A DNA stretch of 64,000 nt from UBA3792 sp045114775 (lineage in GTDB: Bacteria > Bacillota > Clostridia > Christensenellales > CAG-138). Both the position numbers and the translations under genes were made by a program. The notes below the pieces were generated by a model. That model was not told where the DNA came from, ran no database searches, and saw nothing but the letters and a program-made list of their open reading frames with translations. Positions 43,554 through 51,685 of the stretch are shown here, piece by piece (positions within the stretch are counted from its first letter, which is position 1; every line of letters starts with the position of its first letter). The stretch covers positions 91,575 to 155,574 of the forward strand of contig JBGULC010000028.1 of the NCBI GenBank assembly GCA_045114775.1, given 5' to 3'.

Positions 43554-44642
43554 TTAGTTCGATCTTCCGTCCCTGTCGAATCCGACGATCATTTTTGTCC
43601 ATTCTTCCAAAACCTGCTCCGGTCTGAACATCGCCGCCGTCCGATAGGCATTCTTTCTCATGCCGGTATAAAGCTCTGTATCCGAGAGGATTTCGTTCAT
43701 CCGATCCGCCATTTCCCGATCATCTCCGACAGAGACCAAATAACCGTTCTCGCCGTTTCTGATGATCATTCGCGGACCGCCGCTGGGACAATCCGTGGAA
43801 ACAACCGGTACAGATGATGCCAAAGCTTCCAACATGACATTTGGAAGGCCCTCATAGTCCGAAGACAGAAGAAGCAGCCTGGCTTGCTTGTATACCTCCG
43901 ACATGTTGCCGGAAAAGCCCATAAAGCGAACCGCGCCTTCTATGCCCAACCGTTTCGTCATTGCAATGAGTTCATCCTTCAGCGGTCCCTCTCCGTATAT
44001 CCTTAGTTCCGCGTCCGGATGCTCCGGAGCAACGCTTGCAAAAGCCTTGAGCAGCATCGGAATATTCTTTTGCTTATTCAGCCGACCGCAAGCGATCAAG
44101 AATTCACCCGGTCCGTAGTTTTCATAAAAAAACGACTCGTCAACCTGATTGAAAATAATCCTGGATTTTTGGCGTACCTTTTCCGGAAACGCCGCCCTGG
44201 CGTCCTCTGTCTGAAATACAAGCCCGTCCGCATGCGTATACAGAACATTCGCCATCTTCTTTATCAGTTTGGAAGGATACTCCCTTGCAGGATCGTTTCT
44301 GACAGATACGACCGTTTTTGTCGGCAATCCTTTTGCTGCGATCAGCAACCGGAAGTTGTTCTCACCCATAAATGCAACGCTGACGTCCGGACCCGTTTGT
44401 TTCAAAACTCTTCTGAGCGCCTTGATACGGGTCATGTTTTTCATCACGACATTGCTTTTGTTTTCGTCTTTTTCAAGATTGAACCGACAAATCCCGGGGT
44501 GCAGTGCATATTCGTGCTCTGCTGCAAAATTGGTCACGAAGCAAACCTCATGGCCTTTTTCTGCGATCCCATTAGCTACGTTGACCATGACCCTTGCCGC
44601 CCCGCCGCCGCCGATCGTGCTGATGTAGAACAAAACTTTCAT
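43554..44642 (-). CDS. Glycosyltransferase family 4
   Basis: A 362-residue retaining GT-B enzyme. The start YISTIGGGGAARVMVN is the typical acceptor-side loop, and the donor site shows IACGRLNKQKNIPML and SSDYEGLPNVMLEALASSVPVVSTD with the catalytic EGxxxxxxE pattern. It adds one sugar of the repeat unit at the cytoplasmic face. The exact sugar cannot be inferred. It starts 25 nt after the small P-loop protein. Confidence 0.9.
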   Translation of the reverse strand: MKVLFYISTIGGGGAARVMVNVANGIAEKGHEVCFVTNFAAEHEYALHPGICRFNLEKDENKSNVVMKNMTRIKALRRVLKQTGPDVSVAFMGENNFRLLIAAKGLPTKTVVSVRNDPAREYPSKLIKKMANVLYTHADGLVFQTEDARAAFPEKVRQKSRIIFNQVDESFFYENYGPGEFLIACGRLNKQKNIPMLLKAFASVAPEHPDAELRIYGEGPLKDELIAMTKRLGIEGAVRFMGFSGNMSEVYKQARLLLLSSDYEGLPNVMLEALASSVPVVSTDCPSGGPRMIIRNGENGYLVSVGDDREMADRMNEILSDTELYTGMRKNAYRTAAMFRPEQVLEEWTKMIVGFDRDGRSN

Positions 44643-44667
44643 TTCCCGTCAAGGACTCCTTACCCGT

Positions 44668-45315
44668 TCACAAATGCCGAAAGACCGTACCCGCGCATTC
44701 CTCCGCGTCTGCATTGTCCGCCGTTATGCTGTCTGCGATCGTTTCGCACTGCTTCTCATAATTCAGCAGAGCCTTCCGTCTGTTTACGACTCCGGGTATC
44801 TTCTCGATCCGGGAATCATGCTTCTCCCGACCTTCCATACGTTCCAAAGCCGTTTCCGCGCTCACGCGGATATAAATCTTCATCACGGTTCGTTTCCCGC
44901 ATAAACCGTACAGAATTCGTTCGTTCTCGGATGCGCTTTTTTGTCCGTTTTTGACGAGAGAAACCGCCGATTGTGTAAGCCCCTCGTCAAAGATCACATA
45001 ATTGCACCGTGCCGCGCGGTCGTAAACCTGCAGCTTCTGTACGATGTTTGCCGTTTGGGACAGAATCTCCGCTCCGCGATTACCGTTTTCCTTTGCCAGC
45101 CGTTTCAAAGCAGCAAGCTTCTTCGGATGCACCGCAGCATACAGAAAAAGCTTCACCAACTTCCTGAGTTTCCGTATGCTTGCGAATCGTGCATGATCCG
45201 TATCGTAAGTAGGCTCAATCACTGTATCCCCGCGTCTTCGCAGCGCATCTGCGACAAGATGGGAAACCGTACTCTTTCCGCTTCCCGGCATGCCGTAGAA
45301 TTCAAGAAATCGCAT
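44668..45315 (-). CDS. Small P-loop kinase-like protein, copy 2 of the paired module
   Basis: A 215-residue protein with Walker A FYGMPGSGKSTVSHLV at residues 6-21 and YVIFDEGLTQSAVSL as a probable Walker B. The ATG at 45315 (TGATG overlap with the upstream stop) is favoured because it matches the N-terminus of copy 1; the ATG at 45330 is the alternative. Sequence between the motifs differs a lot from copy 1, so the two copies may act on different substrates. Confidence 0.7.
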   Translation of the reverse strand: MRFLEFYGMPGSGKSTVSHLVADALRRRGDTVIEPTYDTDHARFASIRKLRKLVKLFLYAAVHPKKLAALKRLAKENGNRGAEILSQTANIVQKLQVYDRAARCNYVIFDEGLTQSAVSLVKNGQKSASENERILYGLCGKRTVMKIYIRVSAETALERMEGREKHDSRIEKIPGVVNRRKALLNYEKQCETIADSITADNADAEECAGTVFRHL

Positions 45316-46781
45316 CAGATCAGCTTCCATATCTCGTTCATTACCTCTCCGCGGGTGACCTCGAACGGCCGGGACGTGTCTATGACCGCTGTATGCTCCG
45401 AGAAATCCATCTGCATAACAATGCTCTTTTTATTCTCGATCTCCTCGACGGTCATTTCGGGCTTGCGTTCGATCGCCGTTTCTGTCGGGACGATCAGCTT
45501 GATCGTCAGATCCGGCGCATTCACGGAAAACCGCTCATAGATCCGCTGTTCCCAATCCGCGATCCTTTTGAGCAGACCCCTTCCCTGCCGATATTTGCTC
45601 AACAGCGGCCCGTCGCTTGCTCCGGGCACAATGCTCTGCGGATAACGATCCGTCAAAACGAGCATGCCCTTGTTTTTCGCTTTCGCCATACGGCGCTGCT
45701 TTTTCTTCTTCTCCGCCGCGAGGGAAATTGCCCACAATATCTTTGCGAGCGAATATAGCCTTGCCTTGCACGAAACCTTTTTCTCGGCGTATTCCTTTTC
45801 CACGGCGTGCCCAACGCCTTTTCCACCGATCTTTTTCGCGACAAGCTTCATGGGCTTGCGGATCAGTGAACTGCTGCCGTCGCCGCTCCCGAAATAGATG
45901 CAAACGGTATCTATTTTTTTATTGAATTCCTTCCGGATATAGGAAAGTGTGGTGGATTTTCCGGCGCCGTCACATCCGAGGATCGCCGCCGTCAAGCCGC
46001 CTGCGGGCGAGATCCTGCGGTTCGGGCTGTATGCATTCAAGCCGAGACGTCGCTTGACTCCCCCGACAAGCCAGTATACCTCCCGTTTTGTGCGGGCAAA
46101 CCACGAACCTGCCCGGCTATAAGCAGAAAAGGGTCTGAATTCTTTTCTGAGCGCTTTCTGAACGGACGCAAACTGCGGCTTTCGGACTAAATCGGATTCA
46201 TAGAGAGAAACGATTCGCTTTGCGGTATCCTCGCTGACCAGCCGTTTCGCCGCAATTTCAAGCTGTTCCTTCGTCACCCTCGCCTTCAGCCAGGCAAGCT
46301 CCGTGCGGTCATCCTTGCCGAGCTTCTGCATGCAATCGCGCCAACGAAGCTTTAATGCGATGCGGCAGATCAAAACGGCAAGCTCCTCGCCGGGATCGGA
46401 GGTCCATACCTCCGCTTCACCGCGAACCCTGTCCCGCAGCAGAATAGATGCCCAAGGCGTTACCATATAGCCCTTCAGGTGCTTTTCACCGAGCGTCATT
46501 CGATAATGCGTATGAACGTGCCAGATCCTTGCAGCCGTCTGATCAAAGCCGATATAATCCTCAATCCCGTTGTACTGCATCAGCGGCGTTGCACGAAACC
46601 GTTTCAGTCCGCATTCACCGAACACGCTCTCCAGCTTTGCCCGTTGGGAATAATCGAACAGCATATCCAGGTCCGTTTCACCCTCCAGCGCATCGGCCAG
46701 ATGCTCGTTGCTCTTCCAGTGGCAATACGTGATTCCGGACTCTTCAAGCGCGTGCAGCAGTTTTTCTATTGACGACAGCAA
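45315..46781 (-). CDS. Nucleotidyltransferase-like domain fused to thymidylate-kinase-like domain, copy 2
   Basis: A 488-residue paralogue of 40112-41611 with the same order of motifs: TYCHWKSNEHL (18-28), GETDLDMLFD (34-43), WHVHTHYRM near 87-95, Walker A LGCDGAGKSTTLS (around 268-280), LTDRYPQS and a lid EIENKKS. It starts with TTG at 46781 behind GGAGGGGG. It is followed by the small P-loop protein with a 1-nt overlap. The conserved HVHxHxR block in both copies suggests a family-specific active-site element. Confidence 0.75.
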   Translation of the reverse strand: MLSSIEKLLHALEESGITYCHWKSNEHLADALEGETDLDMLFDYSQRAKLESVFGECGLKRFRATPLMQYNGIEDYIGFDQTAARIWHVHTHYRMTLGEKHLKGYMVTPWASILLRDRVRGEAEVWTSDPGEELAVLICRIALKLRWRDCMQKLGKDDRTELAWLKARVTKEQLEIAAKRLVSEDTAKRIVSLYESDLVRKPQFASVQKALRKEFRPFSAYSRAGSWFARTKREVYWLVGGVKRRLGLNAYSPNRRISPAGGLTAAILGCDGAGKSTTLSYIRKEFNKKIDTVCIYFGSGDGSSSLIRKPMKLVAKKIGGKGVGHAVEKEYAEKKVSCKARLYSLAKILWAISLAAEKKKKQRRMAKAKNKGMLVLTDRYPQSIVPGASDGPLLSKYRQGRGLLKRIADWEQRIYERFSVNAPDLTIKLIVPTETAIERKPEMTVEEIENKKSIVMQMDFSEHTAVIDTSRPFEVTRGEVMNEIWKLI

Positions 46782-46796
46782 TTGAATCCCCCTCCG

Positions 46797-47879
46797 TCAA
46801 ATCGACTCATAGATCGCGTCATACTGTTCGTGCATTTTTTCCAACGCGAAATGCTCTTTGATGTATGCCCGAAGCTTGTCCGACAACGCCTTTCGCTCCG
46901 TCCCTGACAGTGATGCAAGCCGTTCGAGCTCCGCCGCCCACCGATCCGGGTCAAAGGGAAGAAGCACTGCTGCTTCTTCACCGATCTCTCTGTGCTGCGG
47001 AATATCGGAAAGCACACAGGGAAGACCGCAGTACATTGCCTCCAGCGTGGAGACCGGAAGTCCCTCCAGCGTCGAGGATGAAATATAATAATCCGCAGAC
47101 TGCAGCCGCCGAAACACCTCGTTACGCGGAATCAGACCCGTAAAATCGATCCGATCGATCACGCCTTCCGCCTCCGCTTTTTTCCTGACGGTCTGATCCG
47201 CGTCCTCCGCCCCCACAAAGGTAAAGCGGATACGCTTGTCGCATCGTTTCAAAACATCGATGAGAAATACATGGTTTTTCAGCGGGATCAGCCTCGCGAT
47301 ATAGATGAACTCCGAGCATCTGTGTTCCGTCCGATGCGATTGTGCCAGAATGCCGTCGATCCGTTCCGTATCTACTCCGTTCTGAAGCGCCCGGATCCGA
47401 GTCCCCTTGATTCGTTTGATCAGGCCCGGATAATCCCGAAAAGACGCGTTGCTTACGCATGTCGTTCGCTGCGCAAGCAACGAATTCACGAAGCTCAGAA
47501 TCTTATTGTGAAATTTATACCCGGAAAAAGTACTGTGAACGGTAAAAAGAGTCTTCTTCCTGAGTCCGGTTCCCAGGAGCGCCATCTCGGCAAGGAAGCC
47601 GGATTGAACCTGATGACAATGGATGACAAATGGGATCCCCTGCTTATCCAGCTCTGCAACCGTACTTCTGACCGTCCTTCTGATCCTGGAAAGCTTCCTG
47701 CCTGCATAAACGATCTCCAAAGAAGCCGGTATCGTGACCTTTGGCAATGCACGCTCCGAACCGCATACGATCAGGATCTGCTTTTCATCGAAATAATGAT
47801 TTGCCCTGTAAAGAACAAACTCGTTGAATGGCATGCTGGTTTCCGTTATATCATCCAGTACGGTGATCAATGCCCGCAT
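46797..47879 (-). CDS. Glycosyltransferase family 4
   Basis: A 360-residue GT-B enzyme with IARLIPLKNHVFLID in the donor domain and SSSTLEGLPVSTLEAMYCGLP carrying the EGxxxxxxE motif. N-terminal acceptor domain about 1-170. It starts 4 nt after the preceding glycosyltransferase and is therefore translationally coupled. Cytoplasmic; linkage and donor are unknown. Confidence 0.88.
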   Translation of the reverse strand: MRALITVLDDITETSMPFNEFVLYRANHYFDEKQILIVCGSERALPKVTIPASLEIVYAGRKLSRIRRTVRSTVAELDKQGIPFVIHCHQVQSGFLAEMALLGTGLRKKTLFTVHSTFSGYKFHNKILSFVNSLLAQRTTCVSNASFRDYPGLIKRIKGTRIRALQNGVDTERIDGILAQSHRTEHRCSEFIYIARLIPLKNHVFLIDVLKRCDKRIRFTFVGAEDADQTVRKKAEAEGVIDRIDFTGLIPRNEVFRRLQSADYYISSSTLEGLPVSTLEAMYCGLPCVLSDIPQHREIGEEAAVLLPFDPDRWAAELERLASLSGTERKALSDKLRAYIKEHFALEKMHEQYDAIYESI

Positions 47880-47883
47880 ATCG

Positions 47884-49053
47884 TCACTCCGTCAATTCTT
47901 TTATCTTTCCGAGATAAGCGTCAATCACAATCCGACGGCTGAACTCCCGTTCGACCTTCCTGCGTCCCGCAAGTCCCATCTGCCTGCGAGCTTCATTTGA
48001 CAAGTCTCTTATCACGGTCTCTGTTTTTTCAACAAGCGCATCCACGTCGCCCCCCGGATATATGTAACCGGAAATCCCGTCATCCACGGTTTCCCGGCAT
48101 CCGGGATTGTCTGTGGTTATGATCAGACGCCCGCTGGAAGCATTCTCCAGAAGCACATTGCTCATACCTTCACCGTATGTCGAAGGATGGATAATGGCAT
48201 GCGCCCGTTTGATCCAAGGCCTTACATCCTTCTGATTCCCGCGATAAAAGACGATCCCCTTCTCACCGAGCTCCTTCAGCTCCGCTTCGTAGCGACTTTC
48301 CGTCGGCTCGATAAAGCCCAGCATGTTAAACTCCGTCGCCGGATACTTTGCTTTGATCCGCTTTGCCGTCTCTATATAATCGTCCACGCCCTTGTCACGC
48401 AGAATACGACCTATATAGTTGAAGACGACCGGTGCTCCGTCAATGCCGTCGTCGCCGTCCGGATATTCCTGAACCGGATAACGATCAAGTGCCACGCCGG
48501 AACCGGGAATCAGTATACTATCGTTTCTGATCCACCCCAATTTCTTCGCAAGCTTCATATTGGCACTGTTTTGGAACATGATACAGGACGACCCGCGATA
48601 GGCTAATCTGAATAGCCGAAGTATGACCTTCTGCTTGAGTCCTCCTTCCTTGACCACGGAACCGAGACCGGTCACGTTGCTGATCACGGGAATATGCAAT
48701 CGCTGCGCGGCAAGTCCGGCATATACGTTCGGCTTTGCCGTATAAGTCAGAACAACTGACGGTTTGAATTCCCGGAGCAGCTTCCCGTAATGGATCAGCA
48801 AACGGCTGTCGTTTACAACATTTGTCCCGCGTCTGTCGATCGGTGGGTCATCATAAAGAAAAGCTTCCCCTTTTTTAAGGCCGAGCTCTTCCATTATCTC
48901 AAATTTAGGCCCGTCCGGGCACGAGATGAGCAGCCGATATCCCGCAGCAAGAATCGCCCGTATCAGTTCAAGGCGAAAGCAATATATGTCGTCGTCGTTA
49001 TTCGTCAGTAAAGCAACCAGCGGCTTTTGATCCGTATCTGTCTGTTTCATCAT
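47884..49053 (-). CDS. Glycosyltransferase family 4 (PglA-like)
   Basis: A 389-residue GT-B enzyme with the start ALLTNNDDDIYCFRLELI, the conserved LTYTAKPNVYAGLAA and VTGLGSV, then YIGRILRDKGVDDYIE and STYGEGMSNVLLENASSG. This is the PglA/WbpT-like group that adds the second sugar onto an undecaprenyl-linked priming sugar. It follows the priming transferase after 12 nt, which fits that role. Confidence 0.88.
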   Translation of the reverse strand: MMKQTDTDQKPLVALLTNNDDDIYCFRLELIRAILAAGYRLLISCPDGPKFEIMEELGLKKGEAFLYDDPPIDRRGTNVVNDSRLLIHYGKLLREFKPSVVLTYTAKPNVYAGLAAQRLHIPVISNVTGLGSVVKEGGLKQKVILRLFRLAYRGSSCIMFQNSANMKLAKKLGWIRNDSILIPGSGVALDRYPVQEYPDGDDGIDGAPVVFNYIGRILRDKGVDDYIETAKRIKAKYPATEFNMLGFIEPTESRYEAELKELGEKGIVFYRGNQKDVRPWIKRAHAIIHPSTYGEGMSNVLLENASSGRLIITTDNPGCRETVDDGISGYIYPGGDVDALVEKTETVIRDLSNEARRQMGLAGRRKVEREFSRRIVIDAYLGKIKELTE

Positions 49054-49065
49054 TCTCCCGCAGCA

Positions 49066-49770
49066 TTATGCTTCGTCGTTTCCGTTCCTCCGAAGCATCG
49101 CAAAAACCGTGCGAAACATCGTAGCAATCTCACGAAAAAGACTAAACTCCATAACACCCTTCAGATTCCATTTCATCTTATCCGGCAGCACGCGTTCGAT
49201 GTAAGCCTTATCCACATCCTCAGCCTCGCCGATCAGTACGGCTTCATCTTTAAAGCGGATTGAAGCCTCACTTGTGATCCCGGCAGACAGCAGCAGGGTT
49301 GCGTAATACTCCGGCCGGTACTGCATTACATATTTGACCGCCTCCGGCCTGGTCCCGACGAAACTCATGTTCCCGGAAAGAACATCGAATATCTGTGGGA
49401 ATTCATCCAACCTCATCCGTCGCAGTTTTGCGCCCATCTTTGTGATCCGGCTGTCTCCGCAAACCGTAATTGCACTGCCGATCCGATCTGCATCTGCCAC
49501 CATCGTCCGAAATTTGTGGATCCTGAAACGCTTGCCGTATGATGTGACACGCTCCTGTCGATAAAAAACAGTACCCCGGCTGTCCAGCTTGATCAGGATG
49601 GCAATAATCCCCATTGGGATTGCAAGGATGATAAGAAGCAGGACTGCGGAGATAAGATCGAACACCTTTTTGAGAAAGAGCTGCCCCCGTTTCCTGTTCA
49701 GCGCTTCCCAGTAAGGACGTACCTCCGGAATCCTCATGCAATCAGGGAGATCTTCCCATTTTTTCAGCAT
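49066..49770 (-). CDS. Priming sugar-phosphate transferase (PglC/WcaJ-type, short form)
   Basis: A 234-residue bacterial sugar transferase. The ATG at 49770 (AGAGG upstream, 7-nt overlap with the aminotransferase stop) is chosen. One re-entrant membrane helix (SAVLLLIILAIPMGIIAIL) precedes the catalytic domain with FYRQERV, FRIHKFRTM, RRMRLDEFPQIFDVLSG and SFVGTRPEA. It lacks the large N-terminal membrane bundle of WcaJ, like the minimal PglC. It transfers a sugar 1-phosphate to undecaprenyl phosphate and starts the repeat unit. Confidence 0.9.
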   Translation of the reverse strand: MLKKWEDLPDCMRIPEVRPYWEALNRKRGQLFLKKVFDLISAVLLLIILAIPMGIIAILIKLDSRGTVFYRQERVTSYGKRFRIHKFRTMVADADRIGSAITVCGDSRITKMGAKLRRMRLDEFPQIFDVLSGNMSFVGTRPEAVKYVMQYRPEYYATLLLSAGITSEASIRFKDEAVLIGEAEDVDKAYIERVLPDKMKWNLKGVMEFSLFREIATMFRTVFAMLRRNGNDEA

Positions 49771-51098
49771 TCTCGCGCCTCTTTCACGGATTCTTTCAAC
49801 GCCTCGCACACGTAATCCACATCTTCATCCGACAGCAGGGTGTGGAACGGCAGCGTAATCAAATTGTGATAATAGTCGTATGCATTCGGAAAACCGGAGC
49901 AATCCCTCCCGTATGCCGTCATCATCGGAAGCGGCTTATAATGAACGTTGGTCGCAACGCCGCGCTCCGCCATTCCTTCAATGATCCGGTTACGGATATC
50001 CGTGCTGATTCCCGGCACACGAATAAGATAGAGATGGTTCGAGCTGTCCATACTGTCCGTATGATGGACCAATCGACTGACGCCGATTGCATCGCATGCC
50101 GCGTCGTACTTTTTCAGGATCGCCGCACGTCGATCGAGCAGTCCGGGATAACGGTCAAGCTGTCGCAGCCCAATCGCCGCCATGATATCGGTCATATTGC
50201 ACTTGTACCACGGACCGATGATATCGTATTCCCATGAGCCGAACTTTGTTTTTGCAAGCGCATCCTTATTCTGCCCATGCAACGAGAGAAGCTGATACAT
50301 TTTATAGATCTCGTCGTCACCGATTCCGTTGAACCGCCTCCATGTGCTCGCTCCGCCCTCAGCCGTCGTAAAATTCTTTACCGCATGGAACGAAAATGAA
50401 GTAAAATCGGCGATCGCACCGCAGTTCTTTCTGACCCTGTCGACGATACGGCTTGCACCGAGGCTGTGCGCATCGTCGGCGACTACCGCCACTCTTCCGA
50501 TCGCTTTTTGAATGCGGCTGTTCAGGTCACCCAGGATCGTTCCGTCGCTTTCTGTCGGTCGGAACAAGTTCTTCTTTCGTTCGACGATCTCAAAGATACG
50601 ATCGTAATCGCATACGATCCCCCCCAGATCCACGGGAATAACAGCCTTTGTCTTTTCGGTGATCACCGCTTCCATCGCATCATAGTCCATTTCCGGCATG
50701 TGTGTGACGGGATCGCCGTCCTTTTGAATGTCCACGAACCGGATCACGGCGCCGCAATGGAGGGCGGCTGAAGCAGATGCCGTATACGTATATGACGGTA
50801 CGATCACTTCATCTCCGGGACGAATGCCCAAAATACGCAGATTCAGCTCCTCCGCAGCGGTCGCGGAGTTGAGACAGACGACCCGGTTGGCATACCGCGC
50901 AGCGGTATCGCCGTTCACACAGTCGATATCCGTTCTGCCTGTTTCAATATATGCCGCAATCCGTTTCTCCAACAGCTTTGTTCGCGGACCGGTGGTAATC
51001 CACCCGCTGCGCAATGTATCGCATACCTCTGCGATCTCAAGTTCGCCGATATCCGGCGGACTGAAGGAAATTCTGCGTTTGGGTTTGTTATCTTTCAT
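49764..51098 (-). CDS. DegT/DnrJ/EryC1 sugar aminotransferase
   Basis: A 444-residue PLP-dependent enzyme. The PLP Lys is in SFHAVKNFTTAEGG, with DDAHSLGA upstream; NSATAAEEL binds the cofactor phosphate, and GDEVIVPSYTYTASASA is a family hallmark. It is about 60 residues longer than usual because of insertions near 45-65 and 175-200. With the CapD-like dehydratase it would make a UDP-4-amino-4,6-dideoxy sugar, as in the PglF/PglE pair. A small conserved palindrome (ACAATAC-A-GTATTGT, 51173-51187) lies in the 128-nt gap upstream. Confidence 0.9.
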   Translation of the reverse strand: MKDNKPKRRISFSPPDIGELEIAEVCDTLRSGWITTGPRTKLLEKRIAAYIETGRTDIDCVNGDTAARYANRVVCLNSATAAEELNLRILGIRPGDEVIVPSYTYTASASAALHCGAVIRFVDIQKDGDPVTHMPEMDYDAMEAVITEKTKAVIPVDLGGIVCDYDRIFEIVERKKNLFRPTESDGTILGDLNSRIQKAIGRVAVVADDAHSLGASRIVDRVRKNCGAIADFTSFSFHAVKNFTTAEGGASTWRRFNGIGDDEIYKMYQLLSLHGQNKDALAKTKFGSWEYDIIGPWYKCNMTDIMAAIGLRQLDRYPGLLDRRAAILKKYDAACDAIGVSRLVHHTDSMDSSNHLYLIRVPGISTDIRNRIIEGMAERGVATNVHYKPLPMMTAYGRDCSGFPNAYDYYHNLITLPFHTLLSDEDVDYVCEALKESVKEAREC

Positions 51099-51226
51099 GC
51101 TTGTTTATACTCCCTTGACCCGGTTGATTCATATCGGCAGATTGCCGGAAACGAAGCGGCTCCTTTTTCTTTACAATACAGTATTGTCTGAACTTCATTC
51201 AAATGCATGGTACTCGTCAAACAAGG

Positions 51227-51685
51227 CTATTGTTTCTGCTGTTCTTTTCCTTGCCGCCGCAAAAGCCCCCGAATACATAATCCGAACAGTGTACCGAGCG
51301 CAATGCCGATGAGGTCGATCCATACATCGGAGATCAGCGCGCCGCGATCGGTCAGCAACTGCATGCTTTCATCCAGAAAAGCCACGCAGAACGCGATCCC
51401 TCCGCTTTTCACGATCTGTCCGCGGAAGCAGAATACCAACAGCATGGAAAGGATTGCGAATTCTGCAATATGCGCGAACTTACGAACGATATGATCGTCC
51501 GGCGGATCTGTCCCGAAAAAACGGAAGATCGGGTCCAAAATACTGTACTCGACCCAACCGCTTTCCCCTGCGGAAACACTCTGCGGCAGTAAAGACTGCC
51601 CGAAAATGAGCAAAACCGTCAGTGCGGTCACGATCAAAAGAACGACCCGCTTCCCGGAAAGTCGTTTTCCTCTATCCTGCGGCAT
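51227..51685 (-). CDS. VanZ-family membrane protein
   Basis: A 152-residue protein with four hydrophobic helices and the VanZ pattern VRKFAHIAEFAILSMLL followed by FLDESMQLLTDRGALISDVWIDLIG (quoted in its two conserved halves FLDESMQ and DVWIDLIG). It overlaps the CapD-like gene by 14 nt. VanZ proteins are best known from teicoplanin resistance, but relatives in polysaccharide operons are common and their function is unknown. No van genes are present, so resistance should not be inferred. Confidence 0.82.
   Translation of the reverse strand: MPQDRGKRLSGKRVVLLIVTALTVLLIFGQSLLPQSVSAGESGWVEYSILDPIFRFFGTDPPDDHIVRKFAHIAEFAILSMLLVFCFRGQIVKSGGIAFCVAFLDESMQLLTDRGALISDVWIDLIGIALGTLFGLCIRGLLRRQGKEQQKQ

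Noticed and set aside
51227..51685. VanZ-family protein as a glycopeptide-resistance gene
   Set aside because: There is no vanHAX or two-component system; VanZ-like proteins occur in many polysaccharide operons.
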